Origin: Luteipulveratus halotolerans
GTDB taxonomy: Bacteria; Actinomycetota; Actinomycetes; Actinomycetales; Dermatophilaceae
Length of the DNA stretch: 64,000 bases
Assembly: GCF_001247745.1 (NCBI RefSeq)
Contig: NZ_LAIR01000002.1
Span: forward strand, 4,154,001-4,218,000
Direction: 5' to 3'
Every line of letters begins with the position of its first letter. Within the stretch, counting starts at the first letter, position 1. Below, piece after piece: positions 55,822 through 63,494 of the stretch. The position numbers were made by a program, and so were the translations under genes. The notes under the pieces are model-generated. The model searched no databases, was not told where the DNA came from, and saw only the letters and a program-made list of their open reading frames with translations.

Positions 55822-57582
55822 ATGACCGCGGAAGACCTGCGTCTGCCACCCATCGACCCGGTGGGGCCGGCGGACGCCTGGCACCGGGTGCGTGCCACCG
55901 CCGCGCGCCGTACTCAGCACGTCAGCACGCGAGCGCGCCTGGCACTGGTCGTCGGTGCGACGAGCGTGCCGCTGGCGTCGTGGACGGCCCGGTTCGTGGC
56001 CGGTGGCTGGCAGCCTCAGGGCGACGAGGCGCTGATCTCGATCCGCGTCGGCGACGTCCTCTCGACCGATCCTCCGCTGATGGGCATGCGTTCGACCAGC
56101 GGCATCACGGCGCCCGACGTGTGGGCGCACCACCCCGGGCCCATCGACTTCTACGCGTTCGCCGGGCCCCACTTCCTGGCCGGGCGTCACCCGGCCGGAG
56201 TGCTGGTCGGGTGTCTCCTGCTCGCGGTGGCGATGGTGGCGGTCGCGATCTGGAACGCGCACCGCGCGGCCGGCTGGTCGGGCGTCGCGGCCGTTGCGCT
56301 GGTCGTCCTCGCGATGGAGCGCATGTTCGGAGCCGGCCTGGTGCTGCCGCTCAACGTGTGGCCGCCGATGCTCGCGTTCCTCGCGACCCTGGTGCTCGCC
56401 TGGCGGCTCGTCCTCGGCCAGGTCGGGGCGATGCCGGCGTACGTCGTCTGCGCGAGCCTGGCCGCTCAGCCGCACGTGGCGTTCGGGCCGCCGGTCGGCC
56501 TGCTCACCGCGGGCCTGGCCGTGCTCGGGATCTACCGCTGGTGGGCCCGCCGAGACGCGATCTGGCCGCTGCGCGGATATCACCGCAGACCCACGCGACC
56601 GGCGTACCGGCGTCCGGGCTGGCAGGCCGTGGCCGCCGCGGTGGTGTGCTCGCTGCCGGTGCTGATCGAGACGCTGACGTTCGACCCGCCCAACGTGGTC
56701 GAGCTCTGGCGGCTCGGGACGACGACCCAGACCATCGCGGTCGGTGCGGGCCCGACGTGGCACGTGCTCGCCGGCTCGATGGTGCCGGTCGGCCGGGCTC
56801 ACGTGGGCTGGGACAGCCTCGTCGTCGGCGGAGTACGCCAGGGCGTCGCGGCCGTCCTGCTGGTCGTCGCGCTCGCTGCGGTGGTGCAGCCGTGGCGCCG
56901 GTTCGTACGCCGACCGGCTCGCGACGGTGCCCTGCGCGTCGGCCTCGCGGTGGCGCTGGTGTCGCTCGTGCCGATCTGGCGGGTCGGCACCGGGATGGCC
57001 GAGCGCAGCCAGCTGATCTACCTGTGCATCCTGGCCGCTGCGCCTCTGCTCGTGACCTCGTTGACGATCGCGTGGGTCGGCCTCACGGCCGCCCACCACC
57101 TGCGCCAGTCGCCGCTGGTCGTCGGCGCACCGGTCGGCGTCCTCGCCGCCATCGCCCTCGCGGTCACGCCGCTCACCGGGTTCGCGCACCTCATGCAGGA
57201 CAGGTACGACGGTGACGTCGCCCGGGCAGACCGCATCGTCACGGCGGTGGCGGCGGCCCTCGACGCACCTGCCCGCCGCGGTCGCCCCGTCGTCGTCGAG
57301 TCGTACGGGCTCGTGCCGTGGGCGAGCGTCGGCCCGGCGCTGCAGGAGCGGCTGCTGCGCGACGGACGCCCGGTCTACTTCGACACGCTCTGGGCTCACC
57401 GGCAGGACGAGGACCAGCGGCGCATCGAGTACGCCCCCGACTCGGCGTTGCGGGTGCTGCTGCGCGAGCTGCCGCCCGGCGGGAAGTGGTCGCACGACGC
57501 CGCGCCCGACCCGGCGTACACCCGCGTGTTCGCCGAGGACACCCCGCAGGGCCGCCACCTCGTCGAGGTCGCGATCACCTGA
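55822..57582 (+). CDS. Polytopic membrane protein, GT-C glycosyltransferase-like, paralogue 2
   Basis: 586 residues, about 11 helices. Same motif set as the protein at 51727: GGWQPQGDEALISIRVGDVL, PPLMGMRSTSGITAP, WAHHPGPIDFYAF, LPLNVWPPML, then PPNVVELWRLGT and the C-terminal VYFDTLWAHRQDEDQRRIEY. The C-terminal ~130 residues after the last helix are outside the membrane. AGGGGAACG precedes the ATG. The two paralogues enclose a DHA2 exporter; a joint role in exporting and attaching a glycan or lipid is speculative. Confidence 0.75.
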   Translation: MTAEDLRLPPIDPVGPADAWHRVRATAARRTQHVSTRARLALVVGATSVPLASWTARFVAGGWQPQGDEALISIRVGDVLSTDPPLMGMRSTSGITAPDVWAHHPGPIDFYAFAGPHFLAGRHPAGVLVGCLLLAVAMVAVAIWNAHRAAGWSGVAAVALVVLAMERMFGAGLVLPLNVWPPMLAFLATLVLAWRLVLGQVGAMPAYVVCASLAAQPHVAFGPPVGLLTAGLAVLGIYRWWARRDAIWPLRGYHRRPTRPAYRRPGWQAVAAAVVCSLPVLIETLTFDPPNVVELWRLGTTTQTIAVGAGPTWHVLAGSMVPVGRAHVGWDSLVVGGVRQGVAAVLLVVALAAVVQPWRRFVRRPARDGALRVGLAVALVSLVPIWRVGTGMAERSQLIYLCILAAAPLLVTSLTIAWVGLTAAHHLRQSPLVVGAPVGVLAAIALAVTPLTGFAHLMQDRYDGDVARADRIVTAVAAALDAPARRGRPVVVESYGLVPWASVGPALQERLLRDGRPVYFDTLWAHRQDEDQRRIEYAPDSALRVLLRELPPGGKWSHDAAPDPAYTRVFAEDTPQGRHLVEVAIT

Positions 57583-57619
57583 GGTGGCGTCCCGGCCGGC
57601 CATGGCGTAGGACGAGGAC

Positions 57620-58072
57620 ATGACGACCGCACTGCCGACCTCGGCCCGCGAGCTGACTCCCGACGAGACCGAGCTCGTCGACCTCGCCCGCCGCACCATC
57701 GACGCGACGACCGACGCCGGCCCCCACGAGGACGGCGTGCACACGATGGGCGCGGCCGTGCGCGCGGCGGACGGTCGGATGTTCGCCGGGGTGAATCTGT
57801 ACCACTTCACCGGCGGCCCGTGCGCCGAGCTGGTCGCGCTCGGCGCCGCCCGGGCCGCGGGTGCCACGCAGATCACGCACATCGTGGCCGTCGGCAACCA
57901 CGGTCGCGGCCCGGTCGGACCGTGCGGTCGTGATCGGCAGGTGCTGTTCGACTACCACCGCGACGTCCGGGTCATCCTGCCCACGCCGGTCGGCGTACGC
58001 AGCGTGCAGATCGCCGACCTGATGCCGCTCGCGACCGGCTGGTCGTTCGACGGCGGTTCGGTGATGGCGTAG
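57620..58072 (+). CDS. Cytidine/blasticidin-S deaminase-like protein with altered zinc site
   Basis: 150 residues with the deaminase fold: GGPCAELVALGAARAAGA (Cys-Ala-Glu, first zinc ligand and proton shuttle, near 66-68), IVAVGNHGRGPVGPCGRDRQVLFDYH. In blasticidin-S deaminase the second motif is PCGRC; here the last Cys is Asp (PCGRD), leaving two Cys and one acidic side chain. The same neighbours (RQVL, C-terminal LMPLATGW) show it is otherwise typical. It may bind zinc differently or have lost activity. Two bases before the next gene. Confidence 0.8.
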   Translation: MTTALPTSARELTPDETELVDLARRTIDATTDAGPHEDGVHTMGAAVRAADGRMFAGVNLYHFTGGPCAELVALGAARAAGATQITHIVAVGNHGRGPVGPCGRDRQVLFDYHRDVRVILPTPVGVRSVQIADLMPLATGWSFDGGSVMA

Positions 58073-58074
58073 CC

Positions 58075-58602
58075 GTGCCGCAGCTCCTGCCCACCGCCGA
58101 GACCGACCGGCTACGGGGCCTGCCTCTGACCTACGAGCCCTGCGGCGACGGGCTCCCCACACTCGCAGGCGCGCACGTCTTCGAGCGCTCGCACGTGCTG
58201 ACAGGCTGGTCGTTCGCCGATGCGGGCGAGGTGCTGATGACGTGGGGCGTCCACGAACGAGCGGGCCTGACGGTGCAGGCGTCTTCGAAGACGGTCGACG
58301 AGGGGGTCGTCGTGGTCCTCTCGCTCGGACCTGCTCCGGTGGCGCTCCGGGCGCCGTGTCGGGTAGTTCGCATGATCCGCGAGCCGAGCCGGATCGGGTT
58401 TGCATACGGGACGCTGGTTGGCCACCCGGAGTCGGGCGAGGAAGAGTTCGTCATCGAGTCAACGGCAGCCGGGACGACGTTCACCGTCGCCGCTTCGTCG
58501 CGTCCTGCGTCGCTCCTCGCGCGAGCCGGCGGGCCTCTGACCGGCGCGGTTCAGCGCTGGATGACGACGCGCTATCTGCGGGCGTTCGTCACGTCGCTCT
58601 GA
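58075..58602 (+). CDS. DUF1990 family protein
   Basis: 175 residues. Contains the DUF1990 pattern: LTYEPCGDG, VFERSHVLTGWSFADAGEVLMTWGVHERAGL, a basic-residue-poor central sheet (VVVVLSLGPAPVALRAPCRVV) and EPSRIGFAYGTLVGHPESGEEEFVIE. Family function unknown; SRPBCC-like fold likely, with a hydrophobic pocket. GTG start two bases after the deaminase stop, so co-transcribed. Confidence 0.8.
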   Translation: MPQLLPTAETDRLRGLPLTYEPCGDGLPTLAGAHVFERSHVLTGWSFADAGEVLMTWGVHERAGLTVQASSKTVDEGVVVVLSLGPAPVALRAPCRVVRMIREPSRIGFAYGTLVGHPESGEEEFVIESTAAGTTFTVAASSRPASLLARAGGPLTGAVQRWMTTRYLRAFVTSL

Positions 58603-58643
58603 AGTGGGCTCCGTCGCGGCGAAACCAGATCCATAGTTCGCAC

Positions 58644-58931
58644 ATGCGACGTGAAACCCCGCCCGGTCGTTCGGCCGTTGGAGCGCCCGTACGCCGGGCA
58701 GCGAGGCGGTTCGGTCGGAACTTCCGCGCGGCTCACGACATGCGTTCGCGATCGGCTGTGCAGCTCATCGGTGCCGGAGTCGCGATGACCACGCTCGTTC
58801 AGGTGACACCGATCGCGGACGGAGCCGCACAGTTCACCGTGATTCCGGCTGTCTGGGGTTCGTCGGGCCTGATTGCAGCAGCACTCCGACGGCGTGGGAA
58901 CGGCGGTCCGATGGCGGACGCTGAGGGATGA
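58644..58931 (+). CDS. Small membrane protein, uncertain
   Basis: 95 codons from ATG 58644; a shorter start at 58740 (MRSRSAVQLIGAGVAMTTL) is as likely. One helix-like stretch (VQLIGAGVAMTTLVQVTPI) and a second (TVIPAVWGSSGLIAAAL) precede a basic end. No recognised family and no ribosome site. Coding bias looks weaker than in neighbours. Confidence 0.35.
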   Translation: MRRETPPGRSAVGAPVRRAARRFGRNFRAAHDMRSRSAVQLIGAGVAMTTLVQVTPIADGAAQFTVIPAVWGSSGLIAAALRRRGNGGPMADAEG

Positions 58932-58959
58932 GTCGTGCGCTGGTGCTCTCATCGAGATC

Positions 58960-59010
58960 GTTCGTGTGGTCGCAAGGTGAGCCGGGCCTCACGGTGTGAC
59001 CACACGAACG
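58960..59010. repeat. Long imperfect inverted repeat
   Basis: CGTTCGTGTGGTC (58960-58972) pairs with GACCACACGAACG (58998-59010); inner parts AAGGTGAGCC and GGCCTCACGG extend the stem imperfectly. The inner GGTGAGCC word is shared with the repeat at 53672. It lies between the small frame at 58644 and the convergent membrane gene. Confidence 0.75.
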
Positions 59011-59040
59011 GCCGAGCTCAGAAGGACCCGCCACGCTCGT

Positions 59041-59427
59041 TCACGACCGTGCTGCGGCGGTTCGCGTCGGCGCGAGCGCGTCGGCAGCGAACGTGATCGC
59101 CACCGTCACAGCAGCGCCGACCACCGCCCACCTCGTGTCGTCAGTCATGAGTGCCGCGACCGAGCCGGCGGCGAACACGGCAGCGGCGAGGAGGCTGAAC
59201 GGCAACCGCCTGCGGACGACGTCGCCCGGGTCGACCCGCGGCACGAGGGTCAGGCGGCCGCCCGGCACCAGTCGGTTGACGACGGCCATCGCGACCACGA
59301 ACGGCAGGAGCGCGACCAGCCAGAACACATTCGCCGCCATCAGACCGAACGTCGCCAAGACACAGGCGAACCCGATGGTCGCGCGCACTCCAGGGCTGAG
59401 GTCGTACAGGCGACCGATCACGGACAT
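59041..59427 (-). CDS. Four-helix membrane protein, unknown function
   Basis: 128 residues: helices near 12-30 (ATIGFACVLATFGLMAANV), 30-47 (FWLVALLPFVVAMAVV), 72-92 (LPFSLLAAAVFAAGSVAAL) and 98-117 (AVVGAAVTVAITFAADAL). ATG at 59427 is chosen because the frame upstream is Cys/Arg-rich and not protein-like. No family recognised. Confidence 0.6.
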   Translation of the reverse strand: MSVIGRLYDLSPGVRATIGFACVLATFGLMAANVFWLVALLPFVVAMAVVNRLVPGGRLTLVPRVDPGDVVRRRLPFSLLAAAVFAAGSVAALMTDDTRWAVVGAAVTVAITFAADALAPTRTAAARS

Positions 59428-59463
59428 GGCGGCAGAGTACGGCGGCGCGCACCGAACCCTGCA

Positions 59464-59529
59464 CGTTCTTTCGGCGCACGGCCGCGTGCGCAAGAACGCC
59501 GTGGCTCACCTGGCGGACCAGTGCACAGC
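59464..59529. repeat. Imperfect hairpin plus half copy of the 53672 repeat
   Basis: GTTCTTTCGGCGCACG and CGTGCGCAAGAAC (59464-59495) form a stem with a three-base bulge. Immediately after, 59501-59529 (GTGGCTCACCT...ACCAGTGCACAGC) matches the reverse complement of 53672-53700 at 24 of 29 bases. The 174-base spacer upstream of the membrane gene holds nothing else. Confidence 0.75.
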
Positions 59530-59601
59530 GTCCGCCGAAGCAGGGGTCCGGCCGCCACGAGCCGGCCCGGCCGGCGAAGCCAGCCAGCCCGCCAGCAGAA
59601 G

Positions 59602-60462
59602 TCAGGGCGTCACGGCCAGCGCGGCGAGCAGCCGCCTGGCCACGTCCTCGTCGCCCTCGACCGTGTAGTGCAGGTCGTCGACCGACACCCGTCCGGCTCC
59701 GGCGCGGGCCAGAGCCTCGGTCGACAGCCGGATCGTCGTGACCTGCTCGTGCGAGCTGTCGTGCGCCTCGTCGGCCGACCCCGAGAACCGCGGCTCCGCC
59801 ACCGGTGCGTCGTCCGCGGTGCCGGGCACGATGCGTACGCCCTCGCGCGCCTGCAACGGTCCGGTGGACTCCACGATCACGGCCGTGCCGACGGGCAGGC
59901 CCGCCTCGACCGCCTGACGAGGCAGTGCACCGAGCACGGCCTGAAGAAACACCGCCGCTGCCGGTGAGTCGAGGTCGCCGGGCCGCCCGAGCGCGTCGCG
60001 CAGGTCCTGCTCGTGGCACCACACGTCCATGGTCCGGTTGGTGACGAGGGCGCGCGCCGGCCGCTGCCCGAACGGACCCGTCAGAGGCGTCTCGTCGGTC
60101 AGCGACGGGTCACGCAGCGTCTCGAGCCGTCGCGGGATCACCCGCTGCAGCTCGGCAACGACCTCCGCCCCGCTCCACGACCGGCGTACCTCGACCGCCT
60201 GCTCCATGAACCGGCCCATCTTGTGCCGCAGCCACGGGTAGTCGGGGACGTCGACATCCGGGTCGACGTGCCCGTCCAGGGAGGCCTCCAGGCCCGCGAC
60301 GTGGGCGATGTGGTCCTTGACCGACCAGCCCTCGCACGTCGTCGGCAGCGCGAAGTCGGCGTCGGAGCAGGTCGAGGCGAGGTCGAGGACGTTCTGCGCA
60401 GTACGCGCCCACGCGTCGACGAGCTCGCTGAGCTGCTGAGGTGCGGGCGGGTGCATGGCCAT
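59602..60462 (-). CDS. Maleylpyruvate isomerase family mycothiol-dependent enzyme
   Basis: 286 residues of the TIGR03083 group. DinB-type helical bundle (LPTTCEGWSVKDHIAHVAGLE, first His pair near 51-54, and NRTMDVWCHEQDLRDALG near 145-162 with the other ligands), then a ~100-residue SCP2-like C-terminal domain. These enzymes transfer or isomerise using mycothiol; the substrate is unknown. Start is ATG 60462 or 60456. Its neighbour upstream diverges 62 bases away. Confidence 0.85.
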   Translation of the reverse strand: MAMHPPAPQQLSELVDAWARTAQNVLDLASTCSDADFALPTTCEGWSVKDHIAHVAGLEASLDGHVDPDVDVPDYPWLRHKMGRFMEQAVEVRRSWSGAEVVAELQRVIPRRLETLRDPSLTDETPLTGPFGQRPARALVTNRTMDVWCHEQDLRDALGRPGDLDSPAAAVFLQAVLGALPRQAVEAGLPVGTAVIVESTGPLQAREGVRIVPGTADDAPVAEPRFSGSADEAHDSSHEQVTTIRLSTEALARAGAGRVSVDDLHYTVEGDEDVARRLLAALAVTP

Positions 60463-60524
60463 GCCGCCAGCGTACGGACACCGTCCCCATCGGGTGCTCA
60501 GCCGCGGAACTTAGGCTGTCCCGC

Positions 60525-62537
60525 GTGACTACTGGGAACGGCACCGCCGTAGCACCGAGGCGGATGCGTCCCGTCTGGATCATCGTCAGCCTCCTCGCGG
60601 CACTGCTCGCCTGCCTGCTCGCAGTGTGGTTCAGCGGCGCGACCGAAGCACTCGAGCTCGGCGACCCCGGCCCCGCCGTGCGGTGGGGCCTGCCGGTCCT
60701 GCGTACGGTCCACGACCTCGCCGCGGCGCTCGCGATCGGCTGCTTCCTCGTCGGCGGCCTCCTGGTCCCCGAGGCCCCGTCCACCCGCCGCCGCGACCGC
60801 GCGGGCCGGCTCGGCGCGTACGCCGCACTCACCTGGGCCGCGGCCGGTGCGCTCGTCGCGGTGCTCGCGTACGCCGACATCGCCGGCACCGAGATCGGCT
60901 CGGCCGGGTTCTGGTCGTCGGCGTGGACGAGCACCTGGGACCTCGACTCGTTGCGCGCACCTGCGATCTCCACCGCGATCGCCGTCGTCGTCGCGCTCAT
61001 CGCCGTCGTCGACCATCAGCGCAACACCCAGGCGTGGCTGTTCGCGCTGTCGGTGTTCGCACTGCTCCCGCTCGCGCTCGCCGGCCACTCCGCCGGCAGC
61101 AGCAGCCACGACGCCGCGGTCAACTCGCTCGCGTTCCACCTGGTCGGCGTGACCGTCTGGGTCGGCGGTCTGCTCGGCCTGCTCGTCATGTGGCAGCGGC
61201 TCGGCAAGGGTGCCGCAGCGACGGTGCAGCGCTACTCGCGTGCGGCGCTGTGGTGCTTCGCGTTCGTCGGTCTGTCCGGGATGCTCAACGCCTGGATCCG
61301 GATCGGCGGGTTCGACGGGCTCACGACGAGGTACGGCGTCCTCGTGCTGCTCAAGGTCGCGGCCCTGGTCGTGCTCGGTGGGTTCGGCTACGTGCAGCGT
61401 GAGCGCGTCGTACGCCGGCTCGAGGACGACCCGTCCGACCGGCCGTCCAAGGCGTTGTTCGCCCGGCTCGCGAGCGTCGAGGTGGCGGTCATGGGCGTGG
61501 CCGTCGGTCTGGGTGTCGCCCTGTCGCGGTCGGCGCCGCCGGTCAGCGACGCCGTCGAGTCGACCGACCCCGTGCTGTCGCGCACCGGCTACCCGATGCC
61601 GCCGGACTTCGAGCCGTCCCGCTTCTGGACGATGTGGCGCACCGAGTGGTTGTTCACCACCGTCGCCGTCGTCGCGATCTGCCTCTACCTCGCCTGGGTG
61701 CTGCGCCTGCGCCGTCGCGGTGACGCCTGGCCGCTGCGTCGCACGGTGCTGTGGGTGCTCGGCTGGATGGTGTTCCTGTACGCCGTCAACAGCGCCGTCG
61801 GCATCTACGGCCACGTGATGTTCTCGGTGCACATGGTCGAGCACATGGTCATCTCGATGGTCGTGCCGCTGATGCTCGTGCTCGGTGCGCCCGTGACGCT
61901 GGCGCTGCGGGCGCTGCCGCCTCGCAAGGACTCCACGCTCGGACCACGCGAGCTGATCCTCGCGGTCGTGCACTCGCGCGTCGTCGGGTTCTTCGGCAAC
62001 CCCGTGGTCGCCGCGGTGCTGTTCTTCACCAGCCTGGTCGTCTTCTACTACTCGCCGCTGTTCGGGCGGGCGCTGGAGACCCACACCGGGCACGTGCTGA
62101 TGATCGTGCACTTCATGCTGACCGGTTACCTGTTCGCATGGGTGCTCGTCGGGGTCGACCCCGGCCCGCGCAAGTGGCCCGCACCGCTGCGGCTGCTCGT
62201 CCTGCTCATCACCGTCGCGGCTCACGCGTTCTTCGGTGTCGCGCTGATGACCGGCACGGGCCTGCTCGCACCCGACTTCTTCAACGCCCTGCAGCTGCCG
62301 TGGGTCCCGGACCCGCTCGAGGACCAGCGCGCCGCCGGTGGCGTCGCCTGGGGCACCGGCGAGCTGCCGACGTTCGTCCTCGCGATGCTCGTCACGGCCG
62401 ACTGGTTGCGTCAGGATGCAGCTGAGGGTCGTCGTCAGGCCCGCAAGGCCGACCGCGACGACGACGCCGAGCTCAAGGCGTACAACGAGTACCTCGCCTC
62501 CCGCGCCGGTCGCGGGCCGAAGCAGCCGAAGGAGTGA
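60525..62537 (+). CDS. CopD-CtaG fusion: copper import / cytochrome c oxidase copper-assembly protein
   Basis: 670 residues, about 14-15 helices. Residues ~1-330 are CopD-like (HDLAAALAIGCFLVGGLL, LAGHSAGSSSHDAAVNSLAFH, HLVGVTVWVGGLLGLL with paired His). Residues ~380-630 are CtaG_Cox11-like caa3 assembly protein (YGHVMFSVHMVEHMVISMVV, HTGHVLMIVHFMLTGYLFAW). The His and Met residues in helices likely bind copper. It probably takes copper handed over by a CopC/YcnI protein; those genes are 54 kb upstream. GTG start. The following amidohydrolase starts four bases after its stop. Confidence 0.92.
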   Translation: MTTGNGTAVAPRRMRPVWIIVSLLAALLACLLAVWFSGATEALELGDPGPAVRWGLPVLRTVHDLAAALAIGCFLVGGLLVPEAPSTRRRDRAGRLGAYAALTWAAAGALVAVLAYADIAGTEIGSAGFWSSAWTSTWDLDSLRAPAISTAIAVVVALIAVVDHQRNTQAWLFALSVFALLPLALAGHSAGSSSHDAAVNSLAFHLVGVTVWVGGLLGLLVMWQRLGKGAAATVQRYSRAALWCFAFVGLSGMLNAWIRIGGFDGLTTRYGVLVLLKVAALVVLGGFGYVQRERVVRRLEDDPSDRPSKALFARLASVEVAVMGVAVGLGVALSRSAPPVSDAVESTDPVLSRTGYPMPPDFEPSRFWTMWRTEWLFTTVAVVAICLYLAWVLRLRRRGDAWPLRRTVLWVLGWMVFLYAVNSAVGIYGHVMFSVHMVEHMVISMVVPLMLVLGAPVTLALRALPPRKDSTLGPRELILAVVHSRVVGFFGNPVVAAVLFFTSLVVFYYSPLFGRALETHTGHVLMIVHFMLTGYLFAWVLVGVDPGPRKWPAPLRLLVLLITVAAHAFFGVALMTGTGLLAPDFFNALQLPWVPDPLEDQRAAGGVAWGTGELPTFVLAMLVTADWLRQDAAEGRRQARKADRDDDAELKAYNEYLASRAGRGPKQPKE

Positions 62538-62541
62538 CCTC

Positions 62542-63345
62542 ATGGACGTCCTGAAGGTGGCCCTGATCCAGCTCGCGTACGACGACTCCGAGACCGTCGA
62601 GGAGCGCACGACCCGCGTCGTCGACCTGGTCCGTCAGCAGCGTGGTCACGACCTGGTCGTGCTGCCCGAGCTGTGGCCGATGGGCGGGTTCGACTACCGC
62701 GCGTGGTCGGACAAGGCACAGACGACGTCCGGCTCGGTCGTGCAGGCGCTCGGAGCGGCCGCCCGTGACGCGGGTGTCCTGCTGCACGGCGGCTCCATCG
62801 TCGAGCGACCCGGCGGCGCGCCGGGCCCCGAGGGCAAGGACCTCTGGAACACCTCCGTCGTCCTCGACTCCTCCGGTGAGCTGGTCGCGACCTACCGCAA
62901 GATCCACCGGTTCGGGTTCGCCGGCGGTGAGCCCGCGCTGATGGAGGCCGGCGCCGATCTGGTCTCGATCGAGCTGCCCGACGGGTCGATGGCGGGCCTG
63001 TCGACGTGCTACGACCTGCGTTTCCCCGAGCTCTACCGCGCTCAGATCGACCAGGGCGCAACGGTTTTCGTCATCCCGGCCGCCTGGCCGATGGCGCGCG
63101 TCGACCACTGGCGGCTGCTGCTGCGGGCGCGCGCGGTCGAGGACCAGGCCGTGGTGATCGCGTGCAACACCGCCGGCACCCACGCCCGCGCCGAGATGGG
63201 CGGCCACAGTGCGGTCATCGGCCCCGGCGGCGAGGTGCTTGCCGAGGCGGGCGAGGGCGAGGAGGTCCTGTCGGTCGACCTGCCGACCGACCTCGTACAG
63301 GCCGCCCGCGAAGGCTTCCCCGTCTTGGCCGACCGCCGCCTCTGA
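62542..63345 (+). CDS. Carbon-nitrogen hydrolase (nitrilase superfamily)
   Basis: 267 residues with the Glu-Lys-Cys triad: LVVLPELWPMGG (Glu near 44), ATYRKIHRFGFAGGE (Lys near 119) and LSTCYDLRFPELYR (Cys near 155). Similar Actinobacterial proteins are omega-amidase-like or act on N-carbamoyl compounds; substrate unknown. Ribosome site GAAGGAG lies inside the end of the CopD-CtaG gene, four bases separate the two, so they are co-transcribed. Confidence 0.9.
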   Translation: MDVLKVALIQLAYDDSETVEERTTRVVDLVRQQRGHDLVVLPELWPMGGFDYRAWSDKAQTTSGSVVQALGAAARDAGVLLHGGSIVERPGGAPGPEGKDLWNTSVVLDSSGELVATYRKIHRFGFAGGEPALMEAGADLVSIELPDGSMAGLSTCYDLRFPELYRAQIDQGATVFVIPAAWPMARVDHWRLLLRARAVEDQAVVIACNTAGTHARAEMGGHSAVIGPGGEVLAEAGEGEEVLSVDLPTDLVQAAREGFPVLADRRL

Positions 63346-63390
63346 CCCCGCGCCCCGCCCGCCCTCTCGGCTCGCCGTCAGAGCCGCGCC

Positions 63391-63458
63391 GTCAGAACTG
63401 AGTTCTGGTGGTTTGACCGAACATGAACTCGGTCAGAACACCAGAACTCAGTTCTGAC
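63391..63458. terminator. Long AT-rich inverted repeat between convergent genes
   Basis: 20-base perfect outer arms GTCAGAACTGAGTTCTGGTG (63391-63410) and its complement (63439-63458); an inner stem (TTTGACCGA / TCGGTCAGA) with one bulge leaves an eight-base loop ACATGAAC. The arm itself contains AGAACTGAGTTCT, a nested palindrome. 45 bases after the hydrolase stop and 36 beyond the stop of the convergent NHL gene. Confidence 0.85.
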
Positions 63459-63494
63459 CGAGGAGCCACTGGCTGCCTAGCCGGCTCCCAGCGG

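Noticed and set aside
58242..58643. Upstream extension of the small frame at 58644
   Set aside because: It runs in another frame through the DUF1990 gene and has no protein-like features.
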